NCBI GenBank assembly: GCA_964402065.1
Contig: CAYOAN010000005.1
Location: forward strand, 1 to 64,000
Origin: CAIWMF01 sp964402065
GTDB taxonomy: Bacteria; Verrucomicrobiota; Verrucomicrobiia; Chthoniobacterales; UBA6821
Length of the DNA stretch: 64,000 bases
Reading direction: 5' to 3'
Below the pieces are notes generated by a model. The model was not told where the DNA came from. It was given only the letters and a program-made list of their open reading frames with translations, and searched no databases. The translations under genes were made by a program, and so were the position numbers. Positions 35,110 through 43,938 of this stretch are shown here, one piece after another (within the stretch, counting starts at the first letter, position 1; each line of letters begins with the position of its first letter).

Positions 35110-35245
35110 TAGAGCGTTTTCAAAAATTCTATAGCCGCGGCGGCGTCACTCCAATGCTTGAAGCCTTGAGTATGAGATGCAAGCTGCGTTTATGCGCTCC
35201 TCATGCTCGGCACTACATTGGCTATCATATTTTTAAAATGCTCTA
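35110..35245. mobile_element. MITE-like element, family A (copy A3)
   Basis: This 136-bp copy has TA-flanked ends TAGAGCGTTTTCAAAAATTC and TTTTTAAAATGCTCTA. The core is GGCGTCACTCCAATGCTTGAAG. It fills most of the 311-bp space between batB/C and batD; the rest shows no gene. It may separate batD-batE from the operon front. Confidence 0.85.
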
Positions 35246-35323
35246 GCATCAGCCCAAGGTCAGCTGGCATCATGTCTTGGATATCATTTTTGACTTTAGC
35301 TTAATAATTATTACTTTTGCTTT

Positions 35324-37045
35324 GTGAAACATTCGGCACTCATTTTACTTTTAGTGATCTATGTTGGCGCTGCCTCTTCTTTTGGGGCTATCAACGCTAC
35401 GGCCTCTCTGTCTCGCAATCATGTTGCGGCAGGAGATGTTGTTCAATTAGATGTTAAAGTAACGGGCGCCCAGCAGGCAGATGTTCCTTCTGAACTTGCT
35501 GCGGAAGGCCTCCAAATCAAGCTCACTGGGCAGTCTTCAGAGGTCCAAATGGTCAACTTTAACGTCTCTTCTTCCATCATCTATTCATACATTGTAGTTC
35601 CTTTAAAAACGGGAAACCTCACCATTCCGCCTGTTACAGTGCGAGCTGGAGGACAAATCATGAAGACGTCGGCACTTTCGTTGGCGGTTATTGGTTCAGG
35701 ACAGCCTCCTTCTCAAGGACCACCTCAGCGAAGCAGTACTAATATTGATCGAGATCGTCTTGGTTATGCAGAAATAGTGATTCCTAAAAAAAAGTTTTAT
35801 GTTGGAGAAGTTGTGCCGGTAGAAATCCGATTTTGCGTTGATGCTAATTATGAAGCTTCGCCTATAGGACCGCCAAATTTTGGCGGAGAAGGAATTTTAA
35901 CAGATCGTTTGAAAGATCCTGAGCGAAGCCAAGAAGAGCGTTATAATTCCATTTATAACGTGGCGACCTTTCGGACACTTTTTACAGCTGTAAAGTCGGG
36001 CTCTTTAGAGCTTCCTGCGGCAACATTAGATATTGTCGTAGCAATTCCCGAGGCGATTCCAGCAGGTATGGATGCGGATCTTTTTTTGCGACTTCTGGGA
36101 GGACGATCTCCCTCGGTGCATGAGCGCAAAATGAGGCTCAAAACAACTGCTACTCACTGTGACGTTATGCCCCTGCCTGCAGAAGGCCGCCCAGCCGACT
36201 TCTCTGGCGCAATTGGAGAGTTCAAACTTGAAGGATCTGTGTCACCACAAAAGGCAGTTCAAGGAGATCCCGTGGTTCTTTCTTTAAAACTTGCTGGAAA
36301 AGGAAATTTTCAAGCTTTGAAAGAACCGCTGTTAACGGAGACGCAGGGATGGCGAGCCTATCCTCCAGTAGATCATTTTGAAGCAATGGATCTTTTTGGA
36401 TGGAAGGGAGTGAAGACTTTTGAAACCACGATGATTGCTCAACAAGCTGTCACAGCAACACCGGGGAGTTCTTTTTCTTATTTCGATCCAGTTGTGGCAA
36501 AATATGTCACGCTAACCACAAAGCCACTTCCAATTGAAATGATTGGGGCGACGTCAGCTCCTGTTTCAACAACGCTCATGACAGCTGCACCTGGAGCCTC
36601 CGCAACTCCGGCTCCCCCTGCAACGGCAATGACTGGAGGGCGCTTGGAGAAAATGACAGAGCGCCCTTGGAGAGGGCCGCTTCATCGCCAAGAATGGCTC
36701 TTGAGCTGGGCAGCTTGCTTTTTAGCACTATTGGGAGTCATTGGGGTTTTTAGTATGAGGCTTTATCTTCAACGGGTGCGCTCGCCGAGAGAGGAAGCGC
36801 AACAACGCCTGGCTGCCTTGATACGGGACTTGGAACAAGAAGAATTTTCTGACATAGAGTTTTATGATAGAGCGGCAAAGGCCGCGGAATTAATTTTGAA
36901 GGATAATCTTATCGAGGAGGAAGGCTTGAGCGAAATTCTAAAGCGACGCGATGAAATCCACTACGGTTCGAGGGGCGCCTTCTTGACCACCCTTGAAAAA
37001 AAGCGTGTGATTGAGGTCTTAACTATGAAGAGACAAGCAACATAA
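35324..37045 (+). CDS. batD: BatD-like oxygen-tolerance protein
   Basis: This 573-residue protein has a signal peptide (MKHSALILLLVIYVGAASSFG), several beta-rich periplasmic Ig-like domains, one transmembrane helix near residue 465 and a cytoplasmic helical tail. The opening INATASLSRNHVAAGDVVQLDVKVTG and YSYIVVPLKTGNLTIPPVTV are typical of BatD. It is made from a GTG start with no clear Shine-Dalgarno sequence. It continues the Bat operon after a MITE. Confidence 0.85.
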   Translation: MKHSALILLLVIYVGAASSFGAINATASLSRNHVAAGDVVQLDVKVTGAQQADVPSELAAEGLQIKLTGQSSEVQMVNFNVSSSIIYSYIVVPLKTGNLTIPPVTVRAGGQIMKTSALSLAVIGSGQPPSQGPPQRSSTNIDRDRLGYAEIVIPKKKFYVGEVVPVEIRFCVDANYEASPIGPPNFGGEGILTDRLKDPERSQEERYNSIYNVATFRTLFTAVKSGSLELPAATLDIVVAIPEAIPAGMDADLFLRLLGGRSPSVHERKMRLKTTATHCDVMPLPAEGRPADFSGAIGEFKLEGSVSPQKAVQGDPVVLSLKLAGKGNFQALKEPLLTETQGWRAYPPVDHFEAMDLFGWKGVKTFETTMIAQQAVTATPGSSFSYFDPVVAKYVTLTTKPLPIEMIGATSAPVSTTLMTAAPGASATPAPPATAMTGGRLEKMTERPWRGPLHRQEWLLSWAACFLALLGVIGVFSMRLYLQRVRSPREEAQQRLAALIRDLEQEEFSDIEFYDRAAKAAELILKDNLIEEEGLSEILKRRDEIHYGSRGAFLTTLEKKRVIEVLTMKRQAT

Positions 37046-37091
37046 TGTTGGATTTTCAACGTAAACAAACTTATTAAATTTCAAAATTCTG

Positions 37092-37892
37092 ATGAAGGTA
37101 AAATTTCTTTTGCGGCAGCAAACTCATAACTTAGCGCTCTCTTCCAGTTCACCTTTTATTCGAATGGTGCGAGGAGGCTTGTTCTTTTTTTTATTAATGG
37201 GTTTTTCTTCAGCCGCTATGAGCGCTCCGCAAAAAGCCTTCACCGGCTCGCCTGAAAAATACTATAATGAGGCGCTTGCTGAAAAGGAACAGGGGGATCT
37301 GCCTGCGGCTTCTCTAGCCTTGCGACGAGCTCTGGTGCTCGATCCAACACTCGCTGTTGCACAACAAGAGTTAAAACAAGTCTTGTCAAAACTCGGGTTG
37401 CCGATGGAAGCTTCATGGCAACAAAAGGTGGCCTCATGCTGTATGCCTGAAAAAATTGTGTTACTGGGAACTATTGTTGGATGGAGTGCAACATTTGTTC
37501 TTGTTGTCCTTTTTTTTCTGGATCTCCTTTCCTCAGCAAAGAAGCCAAGGCGATGGAAGCTCTTCTTGATAGTTTTAATTGTTTGTGTTGGGGGGCATGC
37601 AATTTCTGTTTTGGGAGTGATTGTTGATCCTCGCTTGCGCGCTCGTTATGAAGTCGTATTGCTCCCGAAAACAGAGGCTTCAGCAGGAGTAGAAAATCAT
37701 TTGGACCGGCCTGCAACATGGCCCTTGCGCGCCACGCCTGCTGATGCTGGAGCAGCAATAGCGCAGCTTCCAGTCGGCAGTTGCCTCGTCTTGCTCTCAC
37801 AGCACGGAGTTTGGTCTTATGTGCGCACCATATCAGGACAAGAAGGATGGATGAATTCATCATGCTTGGAGTCCATCATTCCAAAAAACTGA
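37092..37892 (+). CDS. BatE-like TPR/SH3 membrane protein
   Basis: This 266-residue protein has an export signal (hydrophobic stretch about 28-45), a short TPR pair (EKYYNEALAEKEQGDLPAASLALRRAL), two transmembrane helices (about 123-146 and 157-176) and a C-terminal SH3b-like domain ending GVWSYVRTISGQEGWMNSSCL. This TPR-TM-TM-SH3 order is that of BatE in Bacteroidota and Verrucomicrobiota aerotolerance operons. It is 46 bp after batD. Confidence 0.75.
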   Translation: MKVKFLLRQQTHNLALSSSSPFIRMVRGGLFFFLLMGFSSAAMSAPQKAFTGSPEKYYNEALAEKEQGDLPAASLALRRALVLDPTLAVAQQELKQVLSKLGLPMEASWQQKVASCCMPEKIVLLGTIVGWSATFVLVVLFFLDLLSSAKKPRRWKLFLIVLIVCVGGHAISVLGVIVDPRLRARYEVVLLPKTEASAGVENHLDRPATWPLRATPADAGAAIAQLPVGSCLVLLSQHGVWSYVRTISGQEGWMNSSCLESIIPKN

Positions 37893-37906
37893 GAGATTTT
37901 TTTTGC

Positions 37907-37939
37907 AACTAGTAACCTGTAATTTGTAACGTGTCATCT
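37907..37939 (+). promoter_or_regulatory. Tandem heptamer array before rhomboid-like gene
   Basis: After an eight-base T-run, TAGTAAC, TGTAAT and TGTAAC occur at 7-base steps. The last ends 9 nt before the ATG at 37940. A GTG (37931) directly abuts the last unit and is the less likely start. Confidence 0.55.
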
Positions 37940-38881
37940 ATGTCTTCCTTTTCACGCAATCAACAGCCACTTTTTTGGTTGAACGGCCGCTCTATTCAGA
38001 CGGTTCCTTTTTTATTAGCCCTTTATATTATTGCGACGGTAGGAATTTCTCTTCTCTTGGCCATGGGGCGACAAGACATGATGCAGCTTTTTGTTTACAA
38101 CAGTACCGCGGTTGCTCATGGAGAATTATGGCGCTTAATCAGCTACGCTTTTGTGAATACGCCTAGCGTTTGGTTTGCCCTCGAAATGGGAATGTTTTTT
38201 TTCTTTGGGCGATTAGTCGAAACCGGCATTGGGAGTAGGGCATTTGCTCTTTTTTACGGAGGCTTAATTTTGCTTCAAGGGCTTTTATTTCAACTCGCTT
38301 CTTTTTTCGGATATGCAACAGAAATTCATGGCATGGAAATGGTGGGGATGGCTCTTTTTGCTGCTTTTGTAGCCATGGTTCCGAGCGCTTCTTTTTTCTT
38401 TGGAGTTGCGGCTAGATGGATGTTGCTCCTCTTGCTGGGCCTTTCTTTGCTTCAGTTGTTAGCAGAACACCAGTGGATTTCGATGGTGCAGCTCTTGACG
38501 CTTGCGACAGCAGCAGTTTTTTTTATGAAAAAACATGGATATCGAGAGCCTCTCTATTTTTTTTCCTCCAACGAAATTGGAAAAATAATGAAGACATCTT
38601 TATTCAAGCCTGTAACGTTGCCGCCCCCCAAAATAGAAGAAGGTGATTATCGCTTTACGGGATCAACTTTAGTTGCATCTAGACCCAACGAAACCCTGCA
38701 ACACTCAACAAATACTCCTCCCTCTTTTCAACAGGAAAAGAAAAAAGGGATCTCGATGATTCATATCGACCAGCTTCTCGATAAAATTAATGAGACAGGT
38801 TTTGATAGTTTGACTGATCAAGAAAAAGAAAAGCTCGAAGCCGCGCGCTTAGCCCTCTTGAAGAGGGATCAACAGCAATAA
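37940..38881 (+). CDS. Rhomboid-like membrane protein, probably non-catalytic
   Basis: This 313-residue protein has six or so transmembrane helices in the rhomboid fold: the loop HGELWRLISYAFVN matches the conserved L1 WR motif of rhomboid proteases. The catalytic GxSG is not found; the corresponding helix reads HGMEMVGMALFAAF, with no serine. The C-terminal IDQLLDKINETGFDSLTDQEKEKLE matches the short domain found at the end of many bacterial rhomboid-family proteins. It is therefore best described as a pseudo-rhomboid. The glycosyltransferase gene follows after 4 nt. Confidence 0.75.
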   Translation: MSSFSRNQQPLFWLNGRSIQTVPFLLALYIIATVGISLLLAMGRQDMMQLFVYNSTAVAHGELWRLISYAFVNTPSVWFALEMGMFFFFGRLVETGIGSRAFALFYGGLILLQGLLFQLASFFGYATEIHGMEMVGMALFAAFVAMVPSASFFFGVAARWMLLLLLGLSLLQLLAEHQWISMVQLLTLATAAVFFMKKHGYREPLYFFSSNEIGKIMKTSLFKPVTLPPPKIEEGDYRFTGSTLVASRPNETLQHSTNTPPSFQQEKKKGISMIHIDQLLDKINETGFDSLTDQEKEKLEAARLALLKRDQQQ

Positions 38882-38885
38882 AAAA

Positions 38886-39647
38886 ATGCAGCTGCCATTG
38901 TCCATTGCGATCATTACTTATAATGAAGAATCCAATTTAGCGCGTTGCTTGCAGAGCATCGCTGATCTTGCGCAAGAAATCGTTATTGTTGATTCAGGTT
39001 CAACAGATCGAACGTTAGCGATTGGTCAAGAGTTCGGAGCCATGCTTCACGAGCAACCCTGGCTTGGTTACCGTGATCAAAAAAACATGGCTCTTGATCT
39101 CTGCTCGCAACCATGGGTTTTAGCCTTGGATGCAGATGAAGAAGTCTCTCCGACATTAAAAGAAGAGATTGTTGCTTTTTTTAGAAAAGGAGAGGATCGA
39201 AGCTTTGATGGAGTTCGCTTTCCGCGTAAAACGTGGTTTCTTGGGCGATGGATTACACATGGAGATTGGTATCCTGATTTTCAACTCCGCCTTTTCTGTC
39301 GTGAACGAGGGCGCTGGAAGGAGCCGATTCATGAATTTGTAGAAATTCAGGGAAAAGTGACAACGTTTTCGAGCGATCTTCTCCATTATTCTTTTCCTTC
39401 GATGAACGCATACATCGATAAAATTAATCCTTTTGCTAATGAATTTTTAAAAAAAGAAATAGCTGCTAAAAAATCATGGTCGCTAGCGAAAACCCTCGCA
39501 AGGCCACTCTGGCGGTTTTTTCGAGCTTATTTTTTAAAGCAAGGCTTTCTGGATGGGTTTCCAGGTCTTTGGATTGCGATAGCTACGGCCTTTTCGACGT
39601 TTGTGCGATATAGTCGCAATTATGAAACTAACATCAAGAAGCTCTAA
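38886..39647 (+). CDS. Glycosyltransferase family 2, LPS core type (WaaE/KdtX-like)
   Basis: This 253-residue cytoplasmic GT-A enzyme opens with LSIAIITYNEESNLARCLQSI and carries IVIVDSGSTDRT and the metal-binding LALDADEEVS. The FPRKTWFLGRWITHGDWYPDFQLRLFCRERGRW segment is typical of the WaaE/KdtX group, which adds glucose to the inner LPS core. It is followed by a sugar kinase and two more glycosyltransferases, consistent with a core oligosaccharide cluster. Some relatives act on other glycans. Confidence 0.85.
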   Translation: MQLPLSIAIITYNEESNLARCLQSIADLAQEIVIVDSGSTDRTLAIGQEFGAMLHEQPWLGYRDQKNMALDLCSQPWVLALDADEEVSPTLKEEIVAFFRKGEDRSFDGVRFPRKTWFLGRWITHGDWYPDFQLRLFCRERGRWKEPIHEFVEIQGKVTTFSSDLLHYSFPSMNAYIDKINPFANEFLKKEIAAKKSWSLAKTLARPLWRFFRAYFLKQGFLDGFPGLWIAIATAFSTFVRYSRNYETNIKKL

Positions 39648-39655
39648 AATTTTTT

Positions 39656-39692
39656 CCTGTAACCTATAACCCGTAACCTATAACCTACACGC
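39656..39692 (+). promoter_or_regulatory. Tandem heptamer array before pfkB-family gene (type example)
   Basis: TGTAAC (39658), TATAAC (39665), CGTAAC (39672) and TATAAC (39679) are spaced exactly 7 bases apart, each separated by C, after a T-run. The last hexamer ends 8 nt before ATG 39693. This is the most regular array of the window. It contains two good -10 boxes and no Shine-Dalgarno sequence. Confidence 0.7.
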
Positions 39693-40601
39693 ATGTCTTT
39701 ACTTGTCCTCGGATCTATTGCACTTGATACCATTAAAACTCCTTTTGAAGAGCAGTCTGAAATTCTCGGTGGAGCTGCTAGCTATGCAGCGGTGAGCGCT
39801 AGTTTTTTCACAACACCACAGTTAGTCGGTATTGTTGGTGATGATTTTCCAAAAGAACATATTGCCTTTTTTGAAAACCGAAATATCGATCTTACCGGAT
39901 TGCAAGTTGTTCCTGGAAAGACCTTCCGTTGGTCAGGGGAATATTTTTTCGATATGAATTCACGGGAGACTCGTTCGACGGATTTAAATGTCTTTGAGCA
40001 TTTCACGCCGACCTTGCCTGAGGCTTATCGCAAGGCTGATTTTGTCTTGCTTGGAAACATCGCTCCCGACTTGCAGATTCATGTGCTCGATCAACTTGAG
40101 TCACCAAAATTTGTAGTAGCTGATACGATGAATCTTTGGATTAATATTGCACGGCCACGCTTGATGGAATTATTAAGCCGTGTGGACATGCTTCTCCTCA
40201 ATGATAGCGAAGCGCGCGAAATTACCGGTGAGACAAGTCTGATCAAAGCAGGACGATGCTTGCGCGAAATGGGGCCCACGTATGTAGCTATCAAAAAAGG
40301 TGAGCACGGATGCCTTCTTTTTGGAGATGGTAAGTTTTTCAGTTGCCCTGCCTACCCTCTTGAAGACATTCATGATCCAACTGGCGCTGGTGATGCTTTT
40401 GCCGGAGGTTTGGCGGGATATTTAGCAAAAAAAGATAGTGGTTCAAAAGTCGAATTCAAACATCTCTGTCAAGCTATCGTTTATGGAAGCGTCATGGCTA
40501 GTTTTAGCGTTGAAGCATTCAGCATTGATCGGTTAAAAAAAGTGACTGAAACAGAAATTCAAGAGCGCTTCCAAACCTTTCAGCATTTGAGTGCATTCTA
40601 A
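39693..40601 (+). CDS. PfkB-family carbohydrate kinase
   Basis: This is a 302-residue ribokinase-fold enzyme. The N-terminal GGAASYAAVSASFF and the C-terminal DPTGAGDAFAGGLAGYLA with the catalytic Asp are the two PfkB signatures. The substrate is not clear. The neighbours are LPS-core glycosyltransferases, so a role in sugar-nucleotide supply (as HldE-type kinases do for heptose) is possible, but the sequence also fits adenosine/ribokinase-like relatives. The following gene overlaps it by 11 nt. Confidence 0.85.
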   Translation: MSLLVLGSIALDTIKTPFEEQSEILGGAASYAAVSASFFTTPQLVGIVGDDFPKEHIAFFENRNIDLTGLQVVPGKTFRWSGEYFFDMNSRETRSTDLNVFEHFTPTLPEAYRKADFVLLGNIAPDLQIHVLDQLESPKFVVADTMNLWINIARPRLMELLSRVDMLLLNDSEAREITGETSLIKAGRCLREMGPTYVAIKKGEHGCLLFGDGKFFSCPAYPLEDIHDPTGAGDAFAGGLAGYLAKKDSGSKVEFKHLCQAIVYGSVMASFSVEAFSIDRLKKVTETEIQERFQTFQHLSAF

Positions 40602-41646
40602 AAATTTGAACATTCTTCTCATTAAGCTGAGGCATCACGGCGATGTACTTTTAGCAACGCCAGTAGCGCGTGCGTTGAAGGAAAAATTTCCAGATGCTCA
40701 AATTGATTTTTTGGTCTACAAGGGAACGGAGCCATTAGTCAAAACGAACACTGACTTTCGGCATGTTTGGAGTTGGAACCGTGATCTACGAGGCTGGAAA
40801 AGCATTTGTAGTCACCTGCGAGTATTCTTTCAGATACGGAAACAACGTTATGATTGGGTGTTGCATCTTTCCGATCAGATGCAAGGAGCGTTGATAGCAA
40901 AACTTGTCGCGCGCCAAGGATCCGTTGGTATCGATTACCCGCGACGGAAAGATATTTTTTGGCGCTCTTGCTTCACTCATTTAGTACCGCTATTTCCAAG
41001 CAACAAGCATCACACTGTCGAACAGAACTTAGCAGTGCTCGCGCCTCTTGGTATTATGCCGAGAGAGGAAGGGATTAGTTGTCGATTAGAAATTAACTCG
41101 GAAGATCGAAATTGGATAAAAAATTTGTTATCACAGCATCACTTGGTAACGCCGTATATCGTGGTTCATCCTGCCGCACGATGGGTTTTTAAATGTTGGG
41201 AAGATGAGCGTTTTGCGGAAGTAATACAACATTTTGCAAATCAAGGATGGCCCATCTTGCTCACCTCTTCGCCAGATAAACAGGAGATGGCGTTAGTTCA
41301 TTCAATTCTAAAAAATGTCTCAGCTCCTCATGTTATTTCGCTTGCAGGCCAATTGACCCTAAACCAACTTGCAGCATTGATCGAGGGCGCGCGGCTTTTC
41401 CTCGGTGTTGATTCTGTTCCAATGCACATGGCTGCTGCCTTAAAAAAAGATACAGTTGCACTTTTTGGGCCGAGTAAAGTGCAGGAATGGCACCCGTGGC
41501 AGACACGGTATCGTTTGATTGATGCTTGTGATTATGGAAGTGTCCTTGATCCAGATGATGTGAATACAGGAACGCGAGAGCGCTATTTAAAAAATATTCC
41601 TACTGCGCCTGTTATTGCGGCAGTTAAAGAATTATTGGCTTCATGA
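40591..41646 (+). CDS. Glycosyltransferase family 9 (heptosyltransferase, WaaQ-like)
   Basis: This 351-residue protein begins NILLIKLRHHGDVLLATPVARALKEKFP, as GT9 enzymes do, and has the acceptor/donor loop HPAARWVFKCWEDERFAEV and the C-terminal LFLGVDSVPMHMAAALKKDTVALFGPS. The size and the HPAARW...KCW motif resemble WaaQ (heptosyltransferase III). The start is GTG at 40591 inside the pfkB 3' end. It overlaps the next gene by 4 nt, so these three form an operon. Confidence 0.87.
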   Translation: MHSKNLNILLIKLRHHGDVLLATPVARALKEKFPDAQIDFLVYKGTEPLVKTNTDFRHVWSWNRDLRGWKSICSHLRVFFQIRKQRYDWVLHLSDQMQGALIAKLVARQGSVGIDYPRRKDIFWRSCFTHLVPLFPSNKHHTVEQNLAVLAPLGIMPREEGISCRLEINSEDRNWIKNLLSQHHLVTPYIVVHPAARWVFKCWEDERFAEVIQHFANQGWPILLTSSPDKQEMALVHSILKNVSAPHVISLAGQLTLNQLAALIEGARLFLGVDSVPMHMAAALKKDTVALFGPSKVQEWHPWQTRYRLIDACDYGSVLDPDDVNTGTRERYLKNIPTAPVIAAVKELLAS

Positions 41647-42728
41647 AAAAAACCTCCAGTGTTCTCTTCATCATCGATGGGCTTGCTGGAGGAGGTGCAG
41701 AGCGTGTGGTGATCACGTTTGCAGAAGCGATGGCAGCACAAGGAGACGAAGTAATGATTATTTCACTGCGGAGTGAGTGTGCTTACCCAATCCCAAAAGG
41801 GGTGGACTATTTGCTTGTCGAAGATCGTTACCATGGTCTTTTTTGGCGTTTAACAGAAATTCAGCGGCGAGCTCGTGCATTAGATCGAGCCATAGAAGCT
41901 ACTGGAAAAAAATTTGACCTTATTATTTCTCATCTTCCAAAAGCAGATCGCATTGTGGCTGCTTCAAAGTTGAGTTCAGTGGCTTGGAGGTGCCTGCACT
42001 GTGCCCTCACGATTGGGGAACTTGGCAATAAAAAAGGTTTGAGGCGGTGGCGAAAACGGCGGCAGCTTCTAAAAACATACAGTCGAACAAAACTAATTAC
42101 CGTTTCGGCAGCGCTACAAGAGGATGTGCAAGCGATTGGAGTTCGGCCTGTTGAGATGACAACCGTTTACAATCCTTTTGACCTAAAAAAAATCCGAGAA
42201 CTATCACAAGCGACAACGCCTTTTGAGCATGAGAAATTTTTATTGCACGTTGGACGTTTTCATTCACAAAAACGGCACGATCGTTTATTGGAGGCCTTTC
42301 AACAAAGTGGCTATCAAGGAAAGTTGATTTTACTTGGCGAAGGAAATGCTCAAGAAACAGCAGTAATCCGAGGCAAGGCAGAGCAATTAGGAATTTTAGA
42401 AAGAGTCATTTTCGTTGGTTTTGCAAGCAATCCTTACGCGTATATGCGAGCCTCAGAAGCCCTAATATTGAGCTCGGATTATGAGGGGCTAGGAAATGTG
42501 TTGGTCGAAGCACTTGCTTGCGGGACGCAAGTAATCAGCACGGACTGTTCTTATGGACCTTCTGAAATTTTACGAGGTCCTCTTGCGCAAGGCCTCTGTG
42601 AGTTGACCTCGGCGGCATTAGCAGAAACAATCAAACGAGTTCTTTTAAATCCTATTCCTATTACTGATGAAATGCTCTTGCCATTTACTATTGAAGAGAG
42701 CCTTAAAAAATACTCTTTGCTGGTTTAG
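41643..42728 (+). CDS. Glycosyltransferase family 4
   Basis: This 361-residue GT-B retaining transferase has the N-terminal IIDGLAGGGAERVVITFAEAM, the donor domain FLLHVGRFHSQKRHDRLLEAF and the catalytic E(x7)E region ALILSSDYEGLGNVLVEALACG. It probably adds a hexose to the LPS core or another surface glycan. Its ATG overlaps the stop of the GT9 gene. The TAG stop is formed by the TA plus first base of MITE A4; the C-terminus looks about full length. Confidence 0.87.
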   Translation: MKKTSSVLFIIDGLAGGGAERVVITFAEAMAAQGDEVMIISLRSECAYPIPKGVDYLLVEDRYHGLFWRLTEIQRRARALDRAIEATGKKFDLIISHLPKADRIVAASKLSSVAWRCLHCALTIGELGNKKGLRRWRKRRQLLKTYSRTKLITVSAALQEDVQAIGVRPVEMTTVYNPFDLKKIRELSQATTPFEHEKFLLHVGRFHSQKRHDRLLEAFQQSGYQGKLILLGEGNAQETAVIRGKAEQLGILERVIFVGFASNPYAYMRASEALILSSDYEGLGNVLVEALACGTQVISTDCSYGPSEILRGPLAQGLCELTSAALAETIKRVLLNPIPITDEMLLPFTIEESLKKYSLLV

Positions 42729-42861
42729 AGCATTTTCTCTATAGCCGTGTATGGCGACGTCACGCCGGTGCTCGAAGCCTCGAGCATGCCCATATACACT
42801 GCGTTTCTACGCTCCTCATTCCTGGCGCTACATCGGCTATAATATTTTTTAAAATGCTCTA
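42726..42861. mobile_element. MITE-like element, family A (copy A4)
   Basis: This 136-bp element begins TAGAGCATTTTCTCTATAGCC and ends GGCTATAATATTTTTTAAAATG plus CTCTA, an extended inverted repeat. The core is TCACGCCGGTGCTCGAAGCC. It starts inside the stop codon of the GT4 gene and lies between it and tRNA-Gly. Confidence 0.88.
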
Positions 42862-42875
42862 AAAAAACTTTCTTA

Positions 42876-42902
42876 GCAACTATAGGCTGTAATCTGTTTT
42901 AT
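42876..42902 (+). promoter_or_regulatory. Heptamer array upstream of tRNA-Gly(GCC)
   Basis: TATAGG, TGTAAT and TGTTTT follow at 7-base steps, about 48 bp before the tRNA. This is the only array here in front of an RNA gene, which argues against a purely translational role. Confidence 0.45.
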
Positions 42903-42949
42903 AGTATTGACAGAACGAGCAGAACAGATGAGTATTCCTAACCGCAAAT

Positions 42950-43025
<76 letters not shown>

Positions 43026-43094
43026 TTGCTGCAGCAGTTTGAATTTAAATTTTGAGTATACACATTTTTATTAACGTCAGCAGGACAACATCAG

Positions 43095-43199
43095 ATGGGA
43101 TCCATTAAAAAGAAACGTAAGGCTAAAATCGCGAAGCACAAGCGCCGTAAGCGCATGAAGCTAAATCGTCACAAGAAACGGTTGCGTTACAAATCCTAA
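43095..43199 (+). CDS. AURKAIP1/COX24-type small basic ribosomal-associated peptide
   Basis: This 34-residue, extremely basic peptide begins MGSIKKKRKAKIAKHKRRKR and ends LRYKS, with 21 Lys/Arg/His residues. The pattern KKKRKAKIAKHKRRKRMKLNRHKKR matches the AURKAIP1/COX24 family of tiny bacterial ribosomal proteins (bS22-like). It is too short for most gene callers. The cdsZ start follows 10 nt after its stop and tRNA-Gly lies upstream, so all three may be on one transcript. Confidence 0.88.
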   Translation: MGSIKKKRKAKIAKHKRRKRMKLNRHKKRLRYKS

Positions 43200-43209
43200 A
43201 AGGTAAAAA

Positions 43210-43938
43210 GTGTTACCAGCACTCGAAAAACTGCTTGTTCTGCAACATTCCGATCAGCAGGCTCGTGATGTGGTGCTGGCGCTTGAAGCATTGCCAAGAG
43301 AAAAAGAGTGCTGCGATCGCGATGCTGCTAAAGCCGCGCAGCGCCTGGAGGCAGCTCAATCCCAACGTCGTGAGTTGGAAAAAGAGCTTAAAAAGTTGGA
43401 TGGCGACATCTTAGTAAAAAGAGAACAAGTCGCTCGGTACAAAACACAGCAATTAGAAACTCGGAAAAACGAAGAGTATGCTGCGCTGATTCATGAAATT
43501 GAAGTGGCGACAAAAGTAATTGCAGAAATTGAAGAGCGCCAGCTGATCCTTATGGAAAGCATCGAGGCTCTTGCCCATGATTTGGAGACAGCTCAAGCTG
43601 CTCATGATATCGAACTCAAACGTATTGAAAAAATTCTTTCGACGCTCGATGGACGTCGTGAAAATTTATTGCAACGCCAAGAAGAGTTAAAGCAGCAACG
43701 ACCTCATTTAATAGAAGGGATCGACAAAGATTTTTTAGAGCGATACGAGCGACTCTTTAAAAGCAAAGAAGGGAGCGCTATTGTCCCCATTGAGCATAGC
43801 ACTTGCATGGGGTGCCATATGAAAGTAACCACTCAAACCGTGCTAGCTGCCCGCGCTGAAAAAGAAATTATTAGTTGTCCTCAATGTGGTCGGATTCTTT
43901 ACAATGATGAAGACGAGCTAGTCTTACAGAAAAAGTAA
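43210..43938 (+). CDS. CdsZ/DUF164-like coiled-coil zinc-ribbon protein
   Basis: This 242-residue protein has a long antiparallel coiled coil (about 10-185) and a C-terminal C4 zinc ribbon: CMGCH...CPQCG (about residues 199-228). This is the architecture of Chlamydia CT398/CdsZ and related proteins in many bacteria, which bind sigma-54 or type III secretion parts in Chlamydia; elsewhere the function is unknown. The start is GTG, with AAAGG 6 nt before it overlapping the upstream gene's end. Confidence 0.85.
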   Translation: MLPALEKLLVLQHSDQQARDVVLALEALPREKECCDRDAAKAAQRLEAAQSQRRELEKELKKLDGDILVKREQVARYKTQQLETRKNEEYAALIHEIEVATKVIAEIEERQLILMESIEALAHDLETAQAAHDIELKRIEKILSTLDGRRENLLQRQEELKQQRPHLIEGIDKDFLERYERLFKSKEGSAIVPIEHSTCMGCHMKVTTQTVLAARAEKEIISCPQCGRILYNDEDELVLQKK

